Source: Sphingobacterium faecium (lineage in GTDB: Bacteria > Bacteroidota > Bacteroidia > Sphingobacteriales > Sphingobacteriaceae). Taken from it: DNA of 64,000 nt. Positions 63,429 through 64,000 of this stretch are shown piece after piece. The stretch is from positions 833,518 to 897,517 of the forward strand of contig NZ_QBKH01000002.1 in assembly GCF_003054045.1 (NCBI RefSeq), in the 5' to 3' direction. Every line of letters begins with the position of its first letter. Position 1 is the first letter of the stretch. A program made the position numbers and the translations under genes. Below the pieces are notes generated by a model. That model did not search any database and was not told the origin of the DNA. It was given only the letters and a program-made list of their open reading frames with translations.

Positions 63429-64000
63429 TTGATTAAGAGATTCCCTCACTATAAACAGATGGACGAGATGGACTGTGGTGCCACCTGTCTGCGTATCATA
63501 TTTAAATATTATGGTAAGTTGGTCTCGATTCATAAAATAAGGAAACTGTGCCAAACAAATAAAACGGGCGTAAATCTGTTGGGAATCAGTGAGGCTGCGG
63601 AGAAACTGGGGTTTCGTACTTACGGCGTTCGATTGTCGTTGGAGCAGCTCAAAGAAGTCGAACTGCCCTGTATACTACACTGGAATCAGAATCATTTTGT
63701 TGTGCTCTATAAAATTTGTCGTGGTAAATACTTTATATCAGATCCAGCTTCGGGACTGCTCAGTTATGACGAAAAAGAATTTGCCAAGAACTGGTTCTCG
63801 ACGAAAGAGCTTCATGCCGGACTGTCACTCATACTGAGTCCCGGACCAGATTTTTATCAGATCGATGAAGAAGAACCCGAACTGAAATTAGAGTGGAGCA
63901 AGATTTTCACCTATTTCTATAAATATAAAAAGCTGTTTGTCCAACTGATCTTAGGTATGGTACTAGGGACCATTCTGTCGCTGATCGCACCCTTTTTGAC
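63429..64000 (+). CDS. C39-peptidase ABC exporter (bacteriocin/peptide type), partial
   Basis: An open frame from a TTG at 63429 runs off the window. It encodes LIKRFPHYKQMDEMDCGATC, where the C39 peptidase cysteine is expected in the DCGATC motif. LHWNQNHFVVLYKI then carries the catalytic His and ISDPASGLLSYDEKEF the Asp. After a linker, a first membrane helix (LFVQLILGMVLGTILSLIAP) begins. Such exporters cleave double-glycine leaders and export the peptide. The DNA is visibly richer in G+C than its upstream spacer. An ATG at 63459 is a shorter alternative start. Confidence 0.85.
   Translation, partial: MIKRFPHYKQMDEMDCGATCLRIIFKYYGKLVSIHKIRKLCQTNKTGVNLLGISEAAEKLGFRTYGVRLSLEQLKEVELPCILHWNQNHFVVLYKICRGKYFISDPASGLLSYDEKEFAKNWFSTKELHAGLSLILSPGPDFYQIDEEEPELKLEWSKIFTYFYKYKKLFVQLILGMVLGTILSLIAPFL

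Noticed and set aside
1..64000. CRISPR arrays, prophage or defence genes
   Set aside because: No regularly spaced repeats, integrase, phage structural or recognisable defence genes are visible in the window.

Overview
The window looks like chromosome of a Bacteroidota member close to Sphingobacterium/Pedobacter (Sphingobacteriaceae). The DNA is AT-rich and most genes lack Shine-Dalgarno sequences. Two tRNA genes carry textbook Bacteroidota promoters (TTTG, 18-19 bases, TAnnTTTG). Gene families typical of the phylum recur: DUF2723, DUF4254, M56 BlaR-like peptidases with TonB-plug motifs, an HU-like/SPOR membrane protein and an AgaTonB-type TonB. The taxon is inferred from content; no rRNA is present.

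Layout. 1-4.6 kb: tail of a sensor kinase, a xylose-isomerase-like sugar epimerase, then a leftward sixA / thioredoxin-domain (DUF255) / slyD-like group. 5.0-7.4 kb: a decayed lectin-domain lipoprotein split over three frames, beside an IS4-type element with perfect 9-bp target duplications but a dead transposase. 7.4-17.6 kb: a surface-glycan (LPS core/O-chain type) island of eight glycosyltransferase-like genes and a DUF4254 gene; its left two thirds are markedly AT-rich, and it contains what looks like the tail of a dead gene. 17.8-25.4 kb: nuoH-I-J-K-L-M-N, the membrane arm of complex I plus NuoI, without nuoA-G. 25.6-26.9 kb: citrate synthase.

27.2-30.5 kb is the most unusual block: a LysR regulator, a TsdA-like dihaem cytochrome (thiosulfate dehydrogenase family), an exported DsrE-like protein and an exported oxyanion-type binding protein with no ABC permease. 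A T-N11-A palindrome lies about 60-65 bases upstream of the expected transcription start of the cytochrome gene. I propose it as a small periplasmic sulfur-oxyanion module. 30.9-33.1 kb: a BlaI/BlaR1-like pair in which the sensor peptidase ends in two TonB-plug-like repeats, with a dyad operator in the promoter spacer.

33.1-41.2 kb: GH20 hexosaminidase, pth, pstSCAB (no phoU), ribosomal protein L25 and prs. 41.3-42.1 kb: two near-identical tRNA-Gln(TTG) genes, each with its own promoter and terminator. 42.4-51.3 kb: DUF2723 membrane protein, GMC oxidoreductase plus subunit-3 protein, APC permease, pyrR-pyrB. 51.6-61.0 kb: a rightward envelope operon (TPR protein, outer-membrane barrel, HU-like/SPOR protein, ExbB, ExbD, TonB, folC). 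61.2-63.0 kb: asparaginase and TatD. From 63.4 kb a C39-peptidase ABC exporter runs off the edge.

Functional identities rest on motif reading only; no database search was run.
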